NCBI RefSeq assembly: GCF_000300275.1
Contig: NZ_AMRN01000001.1
Span: 558,001 to 622,000, forward strand
Length of the DNA: 64,000 bases
Direction: 5' to 3'
Origin: Thalassospira profundimaris WP0211
GTDB taxonomy: Bacteria; Pseudomonadota; Alphaproteobacteria; Rhodospirillales; Thalassospiraceae
This document shows, in pieces, positions 45,923-54,226 of this stretch (within the stretch, counting starts at the first letter, position 1; the number at the start of each line of letters is the position of its first letter). Below the pieces are notes generated by a model. It ran no database searches. It was not told the origin of the DNA and worked only from the letters and a program-made list of their open reading frames with translations. Position numbers and translations under genes: made by a program.

Positions 45923-45960
45923 GGGCGGCCCGGACATTTCGGGCCGCCCGTTTTGATTTT
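45923..45960 (+). terminator. Intrinsic terminator after metK
   Basis: GGGCGGCCCG (45923-45932) pairs with CGGGCCGCCC (45940-45949), then GTTTTGATTTT. Confidence 0.88.
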
Positions 45961-46007
45961 CAGTCCGCCTGACCCGCAAATTCCGACCCTGATCGACAGA
46001 AACGACC

Positions 46008-46727
46008 ATGCGCAACAAAGACCGTCCGCTTCCGACCCCTGATCGCCCGAATTTCTATGGCCGTCGCGGCAGCCGTCCGCTTAAGGACTCTCGCAAGGCC
46101 CTTGTGGATGCCATGCTGCCAAAGATCGGGATTAGCTATCCCGACGCAGCCGGGGTCGATCCCAACAGCTATTTCGATGGCACGCCCGAACAGCTGTGGC
46201 TTGAAATCGGCTTTGGCGGCGGGGAGCATCTGGCCGGTCAGGCCGACGCAAATCCGACGGTTGGGATCATCGGCGCTGAGCCGTTTATGGATGGGGTGGG
46301 CAGCCTGCTGCGCCATCTAGATGAGCGGAGTCTGACCAATGTGCGCGTGGTGGCCGATGATTCGCGCCCGCTGCTTTATAAGCTGATTGATGCCTGTTTT
46401 GATCGGGCGTTTTTGCTGTTTCCCGATCCCTGGCCGAAGAAGCGCCATGCCGAGCGCCGCTTTATCGGGCCCAAGAATCTGGCGCTGCTTGCCCGTCTTC
46501 TGAAAGACGGGGCCGAGTTCCGGGTCGCCAGTGACGATATGCAGTATATTTCCTGGACGTTGCAGCACATGCATAACCATCCGGATTTCGAATGGCTGGC
46601 CGAAGGACCGGATGATTGGCGCACGCCGCCAAGTGATTGGGTCAAAACCCGCTATGAGCAAAAGGCGCTGCGTCAGGGTAAAAAATGCAACTATTTGCGC
46701 TTCCGCCGTAAAAATCGCGCGACCTGA
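46008..46727 (+). CDS. trmB: tRNA (guanine-N7)-methyltransferase TrmB
   Basis: 239 residues. SAM-dependent methylation of G46 in tRNA. Motifs: LWLEIGFGGGEHLAGQA (SAM loop), GAEPFMDGVGSLL, and FLLFPDPWPKKRHAERRFI, the TrmB signature with catalytic Asp. The N-terminal basic segment is typical of alphaproteobacterial versions. It follows metK, the source of its cofactor. Confidence 0.95.
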   Translation: MRNKDRPLPTPDRPNFYGRRGSRPLKDSRKALVDAMLPKIGISYPDAAGVDPNSYFDGTPEQLWLEIGFGGGEHLAGQADANPTVGIIGAEPFMDGVGSLLRHLDERSLTNVRVVADDSRPLLYKLIDACFDRAFLLFPDPWPKKRHAERRFIGPKNLALLARLLKDGAEFRVASDDMQYISWTLQHMHNHPDFEWLAEGPDDWRTPPSDWVKTRYEQKALRQGKKCNYLRFRRKNRAT

Positions 46728-46756
46728 AGCCAGGCCGTCTGACAATTCAGTGTGAG

Positions 46757-46788
46757 AAAACCCGCCTGTTTAAGGCGGGTTTCTTTTT
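46757..46788 (+). terminator. Intrinsic terminator after trmB
   Basis: AAACCCGCCT (46758-46767) and AGGCGGGTTT (46773-46782) with a five-base loop and CTTTTT tail. Confidence 0.88.
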
Positions 46789-46841
46789 GGGGTTTCCGCT
46801 AGTGATCAGGTGCCTGTACGTTAGCATAAAGATGTTTTTAT

Positions 46842-46856
46842 TGAGAATGATTGTCA
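46842..46856. promoter_or_regulatory. Fur box upstream of the haem-uptake sigma-factor gene
   Basis: TGAGAATGATTGTCA matches the 7-1-7 Fur consensus TGATAATNATTATCA at 12 of the 14 defined positions. It lies about 100 bases before the sigma-factor start, next to a GATGTTTTTATTG promoter-like stretch. It indicates iron repression of the whole regulatory cascade. Confidence 0.75.
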
Positions 46857-46959
46857 TGTGCGATATTGTGTGCACTCATCTTCTTGATGTTGATGTCAAA
46901 CTCGCATGCTCAGGCCCCACCTTTATGCCGGTTTGCAGATCAGTCCAAAGGTCCGACCC

Positions 46960-47469
46960 GTGCCACATTGGGATGTAAACAAGCTCTTTCGCACCTATCA
47001 TTCGAGGCTTCTGCAATTTGTGCGGCGGCGCAAGCTTTCGTGGCATATGGCTGATGATATCGTACAAGACACCTTCCTGCGCATCATTGCAACGCCATCA
47101 CTGCCTGAGCAGGATTTTGCCAAGTCCTATCTGTATCGCACCGCGAATAATCTGGTGATTGATCATTTCAGGCGTGAACGGATTCTGAGCTTTGTCCCCG
47201 ATCCGGAGAAAGCATTCGAAATGCTGGCAGACGATACCCCGTCGCCCGAGCAAATCGCCTGGTCACGTCAGGAACTGAAACGGCTGCAAAAAATTCTGCA
47301 AAAACTTCCCAAGCATCACCGTGAGGTTTTCATTCTGGCCCGTATTGAGGGTCTGACATATGTGCAGATTGGAGAACAACTCGGGATACCCAGCCAGACA
47401 GCCTTTAGCAGAATGGTCCGCGCACTTGGCCTGATTAAAGAAGCGATGGATCAGGCCGAAAAAAAGTGA
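46960..47469 (+). CDS. ECF sigma factor, FecI/HasI type
   Basis: 169 residues from GTG 46960, with AAAGG eight bases upstream; the frame extends to an ATG at 46906 without a good ribosome site. Region 2 is LFRTYHSRLLQFVRRRKLSWHMADDIVQDTFLRI, region 4 is LPKHHREVFILARIEGLTYVQIGEQLGIPSQTAFSRMVRAL. Such sigma factors direct transcription of TonB-receptor operons once the receptor meets its ligand; here the next genes are the FecR-type anti-sigma and a HasR-like receptor. A Fur box lies upstream. Confidence 0.9.
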   Translation: MPHWDVNKLFRTYHSRLLQFVRRRKLSWHMADDIVQDTFLRIIATPSLPEQDFAKSYLYRTANNLVIDHFRRERILSFVPDPEKAFEMLADDTPSPEQIAWSRQELKRLQKILQKLPKHHREVFILARIEGLTYVQIGEQLGIPSQTAFSRMVRALGLIKEAMDQAEKK

Positions 47470-47566
47470 TCGGGACTTCGGATATTTCGCGCGTTCGTTC
47501 GTTTAAACCAATAGAGCGGAATCATCCCCTGTGTTCGGGTGACGCGGTTAGAGCAGCACCGCACAG

Positions 47567-48517
47567 TTGAAACCAGAAAATAACCAGACAATGGCACGAG
47601 CAAGCAGCATGAACTCTTTGCGAGATCCGGTATCAGAGCAAGCAGCCTATTGGTTCGCCTTGCTGCTTGATGGCAGTGAAAGCGAAGAAGATCGCCAGAA
47701 ATTTGCGGAATGGGTGGCGCAAGACCCCGCACATCCAAAGGCATTTGCCGATATCGAGCGTCTGTGGAGTGGTAGTTCAAGCCTTGATTTCACGTCTTCG
47801 ACCCATATTGGACGCCGCGCTATGCTGGGTGGTTCGCTGGCGGCCATCCTGCTTGCAGGGTGCTGGGGAGCATATCGTTACCACCCGCTGGCCGATATCA
47901 GAACGCAAACCGGGCAGCGACGTGAAATCAGCATTCCCGGACAACGCGGACGTAGCATTGTTGCCAGCAACAGCATTCTGTCTTTCGTGTCCGATGGCCG
48001 GATGACCGGGGTCGAATTACATCAGGGCGAAGCATGGTTCGAACATGAAGGCGATGATGGTGCCTTTTTCGTCCAGGCCCAAAACGGCAGAACCCTTTCG
48101 ACTGGCGGAACGTTTGATGTTGCTGCCTATGATGGCAAGGTAACAGCGATCGCCGAAACAAATCCGCTTATAGTCGATATTGCCGGTGGGCGTCACACCC
48201 TCACCGAGGGCAATGCCATGACATACGATGCCACAGGTGTCTCAAGGTCTGCGCATCCGGTTGATGTTCAATCGGCTCTGGCCTGGCGTCAGGGACAATT
48301 GATCTTCATGGGCGAACCGCTTGCAAATGTTGCCACGGTGCTTGAGCGTTGGCAGTCGGGCAAGATCGTTATTATGGGTGAGACATTGAAAAGGCGGCCG
48401 GTGACACTGGTCGTCGATCTGGACCGGTCGCGTGACGTCGTGCCGGTTCTTGCAGATGTCTTGCATGTCGATGTTACCCGTTTCACTGATTATCTGACTG
48501 TTATCCGGGACGTTTGA
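47567..48517 (+). CDS. FecR/HasS-type anti-sigma membrane protein
   Basis: 316 residues if TTG 47567 is used, 308 from ATG 47591. N-terminal cytoplasmic DUF4880 region (SEQAAYWFALLLDGSESEEDRQKFAEWVAQDPAHPKAFADIERLW), one membrane segment (AMLGGSLAAILLAGCWGAY, about residue 85-103), then the periplasmic FecR domain (GQRREISIPGQRGRSIVASNS, GEAWFEHEGDDGAFFVQAQNGRTLSTGGTFDVAAYDG) and a C-terminal secretin/TonB-short-N-like part that should meet the receptor's signalling domain. It holds or activates the sigma factor just upstream. Confidence 0.9.
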   Translation: MKPENNQTMARASSMNSLRDPVSEQAAYWFALLLDGSESEEDRQKFAEWVAQDPAHPKAFADIERLWSGSSSLDFTSSTHIGRRAMLGGSLAAILLAGCWGAYRYHPLADIRTQTGQRREISIPGQRGRSIVASNSILSFVSDGRMTGVELHQGEAWFEHEGDDGAFFVQAQNGRTLSTGGTFDVAAYDGKVTAIAETNPLIVDIAGGRHTLTEGNAMTYDATGVSRSAHPVDVQSALAWRQGQLIFMGEPLANVATVLERWQSGKIVIMGETLKRRPVTLVVDLDRSRDVVPVLADVLHVDVTRFTDYLTVIRDV

Positions 48518-48691
48518 GCTAATTTTATGGGTGCAGAACCCATGGGCAGACCATCACAATAACTGCAAGTAACAATTATTTTCAAAAAATATCATTTTGT
48601 TTCAGATAAGTGCAAAACCCCATCGTCTGAGAAAGTAGCGAAACAATAATGCGACTGAGTTGCATTCGTGAAATCAGGAGACCATAAAAAA

Positions 48692-51460
48692 ATGCCTTCA
48701 GATGGGGTGGGTCGCCTTGGCGATACCAGAAAGACAACTCTCAAAACGGGGACATCCTTGGGGGATATGAGGGCCTTGGCGTTTGGTGCGCTGGGCTGTG
48801 GATTGATTGCAATGGCGCCTGTTGGGGTGGTAGCACAATCAATCGAAAAATATTCCACTGACATGCCGTCAGTATTTGAGATCGCACAAGCCAATTCATC
48901 TTCTGCGGCTCTGTCCAGCCAAACCCATGCGTTCGAAATCTCGCCACAGCCGCTTGCGATGGCGTTGGTGGCTTTTTCGAGAATTTCCGGGATTGATGTT
49001 GCAATTGACGGAACATTGCCCGACGGGCTTCAAAGTACTGCAATATCGGGCGAGATGAGCGCGACAGAAGCATTGGACAGAATGCTGTCGCAAAGTGGGC
49101 TGGCCTGGCAGGTCCTGAACGCAACGACGATCTCTGTTATCGATCCAAGCCGCGTAAGCAATGATGACAATGACTTCGTGACAGAACCTGTCGTTGTGAC
49201 AGCAAGCCGCCGCGCCATGGGGCCAAATGGTGTTCCGGACGAGGTTTATTCCACCCCGGGGTCGGTGGTGGTGATCACTCAGGAAAGTATGCGCAAGGCA
49301 CCGGTGCGTGAGGCGCGGGAGATTTTTAATAATGTTGCCGGTGTGGATATAGCCAACGATGCACAAGACCCTGGTCTGACAGTCAATGTGCGTGGTCAGC
49401 AGGAAATGGGCCGGGTAAATGTCAATATTGATGGTGCGCGTCAGAACTACAATCAGCTGACCCATGGCACGGCATCGCGTGTTTATGTCGATCCGGCTCT
49501 TTTGGCCCAGGTTGAGGTCGAGAAGTCTGATTTGGCGAAGAATGGCGGCGCGGGTACATCTGCCGGTATCGTTACAATGCGAACGCTCAATACGCAGGAT
49601 ATTCTTGATCCGGACGAAGACTGGGGCGGGAAGGCCAATCTTAGCCGCGGCACAAACCAGTATGACTTTGCCGGTGACGTTGCCGTGGGTGCGCGTGTTT
49701 CGCCAAAGTTTGATCTATCTGCGGCAGTTAGCCGAAAAGTTGTCGGAGACTATCGCCCCGGGACGCATAATCCGGGCCTTTATCAGGAAATCGATTCGAC
49801 GCCAAAGTATGTCGATGTTTACAGTTCGCGCCCGGAATACAGTTATGTCCGGCAAACGTCGGGGCTGGTGAAGGCGAACCTTTTTCTGACTGAAGATCAG
49901 GAGTTAAATCTTGGGTACGTCGGGAGCAGCACGTCATACACAAAGTCGAGTGATTCGACGAACAACTATCAGGACCATAATAAAACGGACGTTCACACTG
50001 TAACCGCGAAGCATGTTTGGAACCCCGAATCAAACCTGATTGCCATGAATAGTGGCGTTTACTGGACGCGGACAGAGAATCACCAGTTCCGGCCGGCGCG
50101 ATACAATGCCAGCGGTGCCGTTACGACGGACTCCTTTGATAACCAATACACGCTCGATACGTTGGGCGGTGAGGTGTCAAACAGTAGCAGCTTTGACTTT
50201 GACCTAAGCGGCGACGTCGCCAGTCATCTCGGTCTGGATTACGGTGTCGAATATTTTCAGGACAAGGCCAAGACAAGTGCAGAGCTTGGCGGGCTTGGCG
50301 GTGCGGGTGCCGCGTATGAAATTGAAGGTGGCACCCCGGCTGGCGAGCGTGACGTTTCTGGTGGCTTTGTTGCCGCCACTTATGACCTTAACAACATGTT
50401 CGAGCTCCGGGGTGGCCTTCGCTATGACCGGTACTCACTGAATGGGGATTCCTATTGGTGTGAGGAACAGAACTCTGCCAACCTGTGTGAGGACGGTGGC
50501 ACACCACTGAATATCGATCTTAGCGAAGATGGGTTTTCGCCATCGGTTGGCGCCAGTGTCAATGTGACCCCGGGAATTCAGCTATTTGCAAATTATCGCC
50601 GGAACATGCGTGCTCCGACCATCATGGAGTCAATGATCAAGGGCGATCATATTGGCGACAATGCCGGGCTGCCGTTTTACTCCAACGCGAACCTGAAGCC
50701 GGAAGAAAGCGAGACGAAAGAAGTTGGTGTCAACTTCAGCTTTGACAATGTGCTTCGCCAAGGCGACGGGCTCAGGGCAAAGGTTGCTTACTATCGGACC
50801 TCAATCGATAACTATATCACCTTGGCTAACGTCCCGCAGCCAACCCCAAAAAGAACGAACCTTGGGGTTATTACGAATACTTCGGTTGAGGCTGAGGCCA
50901 TCGTCAATTTGACTGACCCGGTATACATCAATGGTACCGAAGCCGAGCTGTCTTACGATGCTGGCGAGTTCTATCTTGGTGGTACGATTTCGATCTCGGA
51001 TACCGATCTGTCAGGTAACCACAATCCATATGTTCTCGACACAGCATATGATCCCTTTGCCGCGGTAAACTATACCCAATTGGGTGCAACCTATCTTTCC
51101 TACAGCGATGTAAATTATGGGACCGCTGATAGGCTTTTCGGGATTTATGCAATTCCAAAGCGAAAATACACGGTCGATGGCGGATTCAGACTGTTTGATC
51201 AGGACCTCGTTCTTGGAATGCGGGCGTCATTTGTTTATCCGCAGGATAACTTCGGCAGCAGCAATTCCTCCTCAATCGTCTCTAAGTATTTCAAGTATCG
51301 GGTGTTTGATTTCTACAGCTCTTATGAAATCAACGAGAACCTCACACTGAGATTTGCGGTGAACAACATGCTTGATGAGGCCTATGTGCAGGGGACGGGC
51401 GGTACATTCGCCCCGGCACCAGGACGAACCGCCATACTGACTTTTAGCGGCAATTTCTAA
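48692..51460 (+). CDS. hasR: HasR-like TonB-dependent haem/haemophore receptor with signalling domain
   Basis: 922 residues from ATG 48692 (AGGAG upstream); GTG 48668 is an alternative. Signal peptide, then an STN signalling domain (FEISPQPLAMALVAFSRISGI...), a plug (VYSTPGSVVVITQESM, then VNVNIDGARQNYN) and a 22-strand-type barrel ending in aromatic F (SGNF). The haem-receptor box is NMRAPT (MRAP at 639-642), His653 and NANL (665-668), matching the FRAP...His...NPNL layout. A plug His258 (QLTHGTAS) may be the second ligand. It imports haem from the haemophore and signals through the FecR-type protein. A terminator follows. Confidence 0.88.
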   Translation: MPSDGVGRLGDTRKTTLKTGTSLGDMRALAFGALGCGLIAMAPVGVVAQSIEKYSTDMPSVFEIAQANSSSAALSSQTHAFEISPQPLAMALVAFSRISGIDVAIDGTLPDGLQSTAISGEMSATEALDRMLSQSGLAWQVLNATTISVIDPSRVSNDDNDFVTEPVVVTASRRAMGPNGVPDEVYSTPGSVVVITQESMRKAPVREAREIFNNVAGVDIANDAQDPGLTVNVRGQQEMGRVNVNIDGARQNYNQLTHGTASRVYVDPALLAQVEVEKSDLAKNGGAGTSAGIVTMRTLNTQDILDPDEDWGGKANLSRGTNQYDFAGDVAVGARVSPKFDLSAAVSRKVVGDYRPGTHNPGLYQEIDSTPKYVDVYSSRPEYSYVRQTSGLVKANLFLTEDQELNLGYVGSSTSYTKSSDSTNNYQDHNKTDVHTVTAKHVWNPESNLIAMNSGVYWTRTENHQFRPARYNASGAVTTDSFDNQYTLDTLGGEVSNSSSFDFDLSGDVASHLGLDYGVEYFQDKAKTSAELGGLGGAGAAYEIEGGTPAGERDVSGGFVAATYDLNNMFELRGGLRYDRYSLNGDSYWCEEQNSANLCEDGGTPLNIDLSEDGFSPSVGASVNVTPGIQLFANYRRNMRAPTIMESMIKGDHIGDNAGLPFYSNANLKPEESETKEVGVNFSFDNVLRQGDGLRAKVAYYRTSIDNYITLANVPQPTPKRTNLGVITNTSVEAEAIVNLTDPVYINGTEAELSYDAGEFYLGGTISISDTDLSGNHNPYVLDTAYDPFAAVNYTQLGATYLSYSDVNYGTADRLFGIYAIPKRKYTVDGGFRLFDQDLVLGMRASFVYPQDNFGSSNSSSIVSKYFKYRVFDFYSSYEINENLTLRFAVNNMLDEAYVQGTGGTFAPAPGRTAILTFSGNF

Positions 51461-51488
51461 CGTAACGCCGCATCGGCAAGATGTTGAA

Positions 51489-51519
51489 CCCAACCAGGCA
51501 TGTGCCTGGTTGGGCTTTC
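51489..51519 (+). terminator. Intrinsic terminator between hasR and the haemophore gene
   Basis: CCCAACCAGGCA (51489-51500), two-base spacer, TGCCTGGTTGGG (51503-51514): a perfect 12-bp stem followed by CTTTCG. It separates receptor and haemophore transcription. Confidence 0.8.
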
Positions 51520-51578
51520 GCGCTTCACAGATTAACACACTGATAATAAACAATTTTTCCATTGACTCTTAAAGATAA

Positions 51579-51593
51579 TAAGAGTCATTCTCA
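51579..51593. promoter_or_regulatory. Second Fur-box-like site, upstream of the haemophore gene
   Basis: TAAGAGTCATTCTCA matches the 7-1-7 Fur consensus at 10 of 14 positions, in an AT-rich stretch with AGATAATAAG just before it. It lies 46 bases before the haemophore ATG and suggests independent iron control of the secretion unit. Confidence 0.6.
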
Positions 51594-51639
51594 TAATGCT
51601 ATTCGCTGAATGGGTAGCTTAATGACAGGAGAAACTGAC

Positions 51640-52377
51640 ATGACTATTACGATTGATCTCAACGCGGCATCTTCGGGTGCTGGTGTGGACCTGCATGGTG
51701 TTATTGAAGACTTCAACAACAACTTCTCGCTTGGTTCGGGCAACCACGGTACTTTCTATGATGGCTTCGCACCGTCGAGCTATTACGGTGGTTCACAGTT
51801 CCTGGCGACTGATCAGGATAGCAGCAGCAGCTACACCGGTTCTGTGCTTGCGACTGCGGGAAGCTCTGACTTCGCTTACGACCTCAACACGCACACGATC
51901 GCGGGCAATCTCGACAAGCTGTCCTTTGGTACGACCCTTGGTGTTGCGGACAACGGAACCGAATTTGATTTCACCGATTCGCCGGTTGATATCTCGGGCC
52001 TGAACCTGTCCAACAGTGACACCAATGGTGTCCTTGTCGACATCTATTCCGGCAGCACCGACACGCTGGAATCTGTCCTTGATTCGGGTGTTGAAATCAA
52101 CGGCAGCACCGGTGATGACGTGATCGGCGGTTGGGCAGGTGATGACGTTCTGACCGGCAATGGCGGGGCGGATACCTTTGAGTTCGATACCTCGTCAAGC
52201 TTTGGCGACGACACCATCACCGACTTCACCGATGGCACCGACCTTCTTGATATCGACTACAACTCGGTCACCATTGGCGATGATGGCGCAGGCAATGCCG
52301 TGATCACCCATGCCAACGGCACCGTCACCCTGACCGGTGTTGATTTCAACGACCTTGATGCAACCGACTTCGTTTAA
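51640..52377 (+). CDS. hasA: HasA-type haemophore fused to an RTX-like C-terminal module
   Basis: 245 residues from ATG 51640 (AGGAG eight bases upstream). Residues 1-150 resemble HasA: NNFSLGSGNHGTFYDGF with His36, SSYYGGSQF, and FAYDLNTHTIAGNLDKLSFG with Tyr80 and His85, lining up with His32, Tyr75 and His83 of the Serratia protein. Residues 155-183 carry RTX nonapeptide-like repeats (GSTGDDVIGGWAGDDVLTG, then NGGADTFEFD), followed by GDDTITDFTDGTDLLDIDY and a C terminus ending DATDFV. Classical HasA has no RTX repeats. There is no signal peptide; export should use the type I genes that follow. Confidence 0.85.
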   Translation: MTITIDLNAASSGAGVDLHGVIEDFNNNFSLGSGNHGTFYDGFAPSSYYGGSQFLATDQDSSSSYTGSVLATAGSSDFAYDLNTHTIAGNLDKLSFGTTLGVADNGTEFDFTDSPVDISGLNLSNSDTNGVLVDIYSGSTDTLESVLDSGVEINGSTGDDVIGGWAGDDVLTGNGGADTFEFDTSSSFGDDTITDFTDGTDLLDIDYNSVTIGDDGAGNAVITHANGTVTLTGVDFNDLDATDFV

Positions 52378-52384
52378 CAAAACG

Positions 52385-52412
52385 GCCCGTCCCGCAAGCT
52401 GCGGAACGGGCA
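52385..52412 (+). terminator. Imperfect hairpin after the haemophore gene
   Basis: GCCCGTCCCGC and GCGGAACGGGC form an interrupted stem (52385-52411) without a T-run. It could attenuate transcription so that the haemophore exceeds its exporter, as seen in other type I secretion operons. Confidence 0.5.
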
Positions 52413-52489
52413 CAAGGTCTTGATTGCAGGGTGCCGCATAACAGCGGCACCCACCCCAACCTACCCTAGATAACTGGTGTATCAAAAGC

Positions 52490-54226
52490 GTGTTTGTCAA
52501 AGCATCCCAAAGCCCCACCCAGCCTGCGACGCATTCCGGCCCGATGAGTCGTGCCCTTGGTCCATTGCGCGGTGCCTTTCTGGCCGTCGGCGCGATGAGT
52601 GGTGTGTCCAATCTTTTGATGCTGACCGGCCCGCTTTTCATGCTTCAGGTCTATGACCGCGTTCTGGCCAGCCAGAGCATCCCGACCTTGATTGCCCTGA
52701 TCGGGCTTGTGGTTGGCCTTTATCTGTTTCTAGGTGCGGTGGATGCCCTGCGCGCGCGCATGTTGGTCCGGATTGGCTGGCGGGTCGATGAACAGATCGG
52801 GCCGATGGCGCTTGCCAGTACCTTGGACCTGCGTCTGAAAAATGGTCGTGAAAACACTCAGCCGCTTGGTGATCTTGATCAGATCCGGCAGTTCCTTGGC
52901 GGTTCCGGGCCGGTCGCGATATCTGATTTGCCGTGGATGCCGCTTTTCCTTGGGATTGTATTTGCCTTTCATCCCTGGCTTGGCGTACTGGCGCTTGTCG
53001 GCGGGTTGGTTCTGATTGTTCTGACCCTGATCAGTGAATTTGTAACGCGCAAGAAAGTCGCGCGGATGAACAGTCAGATTGTCAGGCGCAATGCGCTGAT
53101 TGAAGCCGGACGGCAAAATGCCGAAGCCATTCGTGCCATGGGCATGGAAGATGCCTTTCGCGGGGCATGGGCCAAGCAAAACAATCTGTATTTAAACGAC
53201 AACACCGCAGTGGGTGACGTCAACTCGACCTTCTCGGCCTATATCAAGGTCATTCGTCTGGCATTGCAATCCGGTGTACTCGCACTCGGTGCTTATCTTG
53301 CGATCAAACAGGAAGTCACGCCCGGTGCGATGGTCGCAGCATCGATTTTAACCGCGCGTGCCTTGTCGCCGGTCGAACAGGCCATCGCCAATTGGCGCGG
53401 CTTTGTGGCGGCCCGGCAAGCTTGGGGGCGTCTTGATGCGCTTCTGCCCGATATCTCCGATAAAGCGGACACCACAACTCTGCCCGCGCCGACTGAGAGC
53501 CTTTCAGTTTCCGGTCTTGTAATCGGCACGCCCGGCAATCAGAAGGCCAGCAGAGACAAGGTTCTTCTGCGGGTTGGCGAGCTTTCCCTGAACGCCGGCG
53601 ATGGACTTGGCGTGATCGGGCCAAGTGGTTCGGGAAAGTCGACGCTTGGGCGTGCACTTGTTGGCATGGGGGCATTTCGCGGTGGTAGTATCCGTCTTGA
53701 CGGTGCGGAGCTTTCGCACTGGAACCCGGTCGATCTTGGCCGCCATATCGGGTATTTGCCGCAGGATGTGGCGCTTTTTGACGATACGATTGCACGCAAT
53801 ATCGCCCGGCTGCAGGCTAATGCAACCGACAAGTCCATTGTTTCGGCGGCAAAGGCAGCTGGCGCACATGAGATGATCCTGTCCCTGCCCAATGGCTATG
53901 ACACCCGGATTGGCAGTGGTGGGGTTGTCTTATCCGGTGGGCAGCGCCAACGCATTGGCCTTGCCCGGGCCTTATTTGGTGATCCGTTCCTTATTGTTCT
54001 CGATGAACCCAATGCAAGTCTCGACAGCATCGGTGAACAGGCCTTGCTCCAAGCGGTCAGGGATGCCCGTGCGCGCGGGGCGATTGTTGTTCTGATCGCC
54101 CATCGGCCCAGTGCACTTGCAACAGTGAACCTTGCGACCGTTATCCAGGACGGGCGTCAGGTTGCCTTTGGAAAACGGGACGACATCATGCGCAAAACAG
54201 TCAGACAGGTGGGAGAAACCGCATGA
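52490..54226 (+). CDS. hasD: Type I secretion ABC transporter (HasD/PrtD type)
   Basis: 578 residues from GTG 52490 (a later ATG lies at 52544). Six-helix membrane domain (about 25-310, without a C39 peptidase domain), then the ATPase: Walker A GPSGSGKST at 377-385, LSGGQRQRIGLARAL from 481, Walker B FLIVLDEPNASLD. The PrtD/HasD/LipB group exports RTX-type proteins and HasA straight to the medium. It follows the haemophore gene by 112 bases and overlaps the membrane-fusion gene by four. Confidence 0.93.
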   Translation: MFVKASQSPTQPATHSGPMSRALGPLRGAFLAVGAMSGVSNLLMLTGPLFMLQVYDRVLASQSIPTLIALIGLVVGLYLFLGAVDALRARMLVRIGWRVDEQIGPMALASTLDLRLKNGRENTQPLGDLDQIRQFLGGSGPVAISDLPWMPLFLGIVFAFHPWLGVLALVGGLVLIVLTLISEFVTRKKVARMNSQIVRRNALIEAGRQNAEAIRAMGMEDAFRGAWAKQNNLYLNDNTAVGDVNSTFSAYIKVIRLALQSGVLALGAYLAIKQEVTPGAMVAASILTARALSPVEQAIANWRGFVAARQAWGRLDALLPDISDKADTTTLPAPTESLSVSGLVIGTPGNQKASRDKVLLRVGELSLNAGDGLGVIGPSGSGKSTLGRALVGMGAFRGGSIRLDGAELSHWNPVDLGRHIGYLPQDVALFDDTIARNIARLQANATDKSIVSAAKAAGAHEMILSLPNGYDTRIGSGGVVLSGGQRQRIGLARALFGDPFLIVLDEPNASLDSIGEQALLQAVRDARARGAIVVLIAHRPSALATVNLATVIQDGRQVAFGKRDDIMRKTVRQVGETA

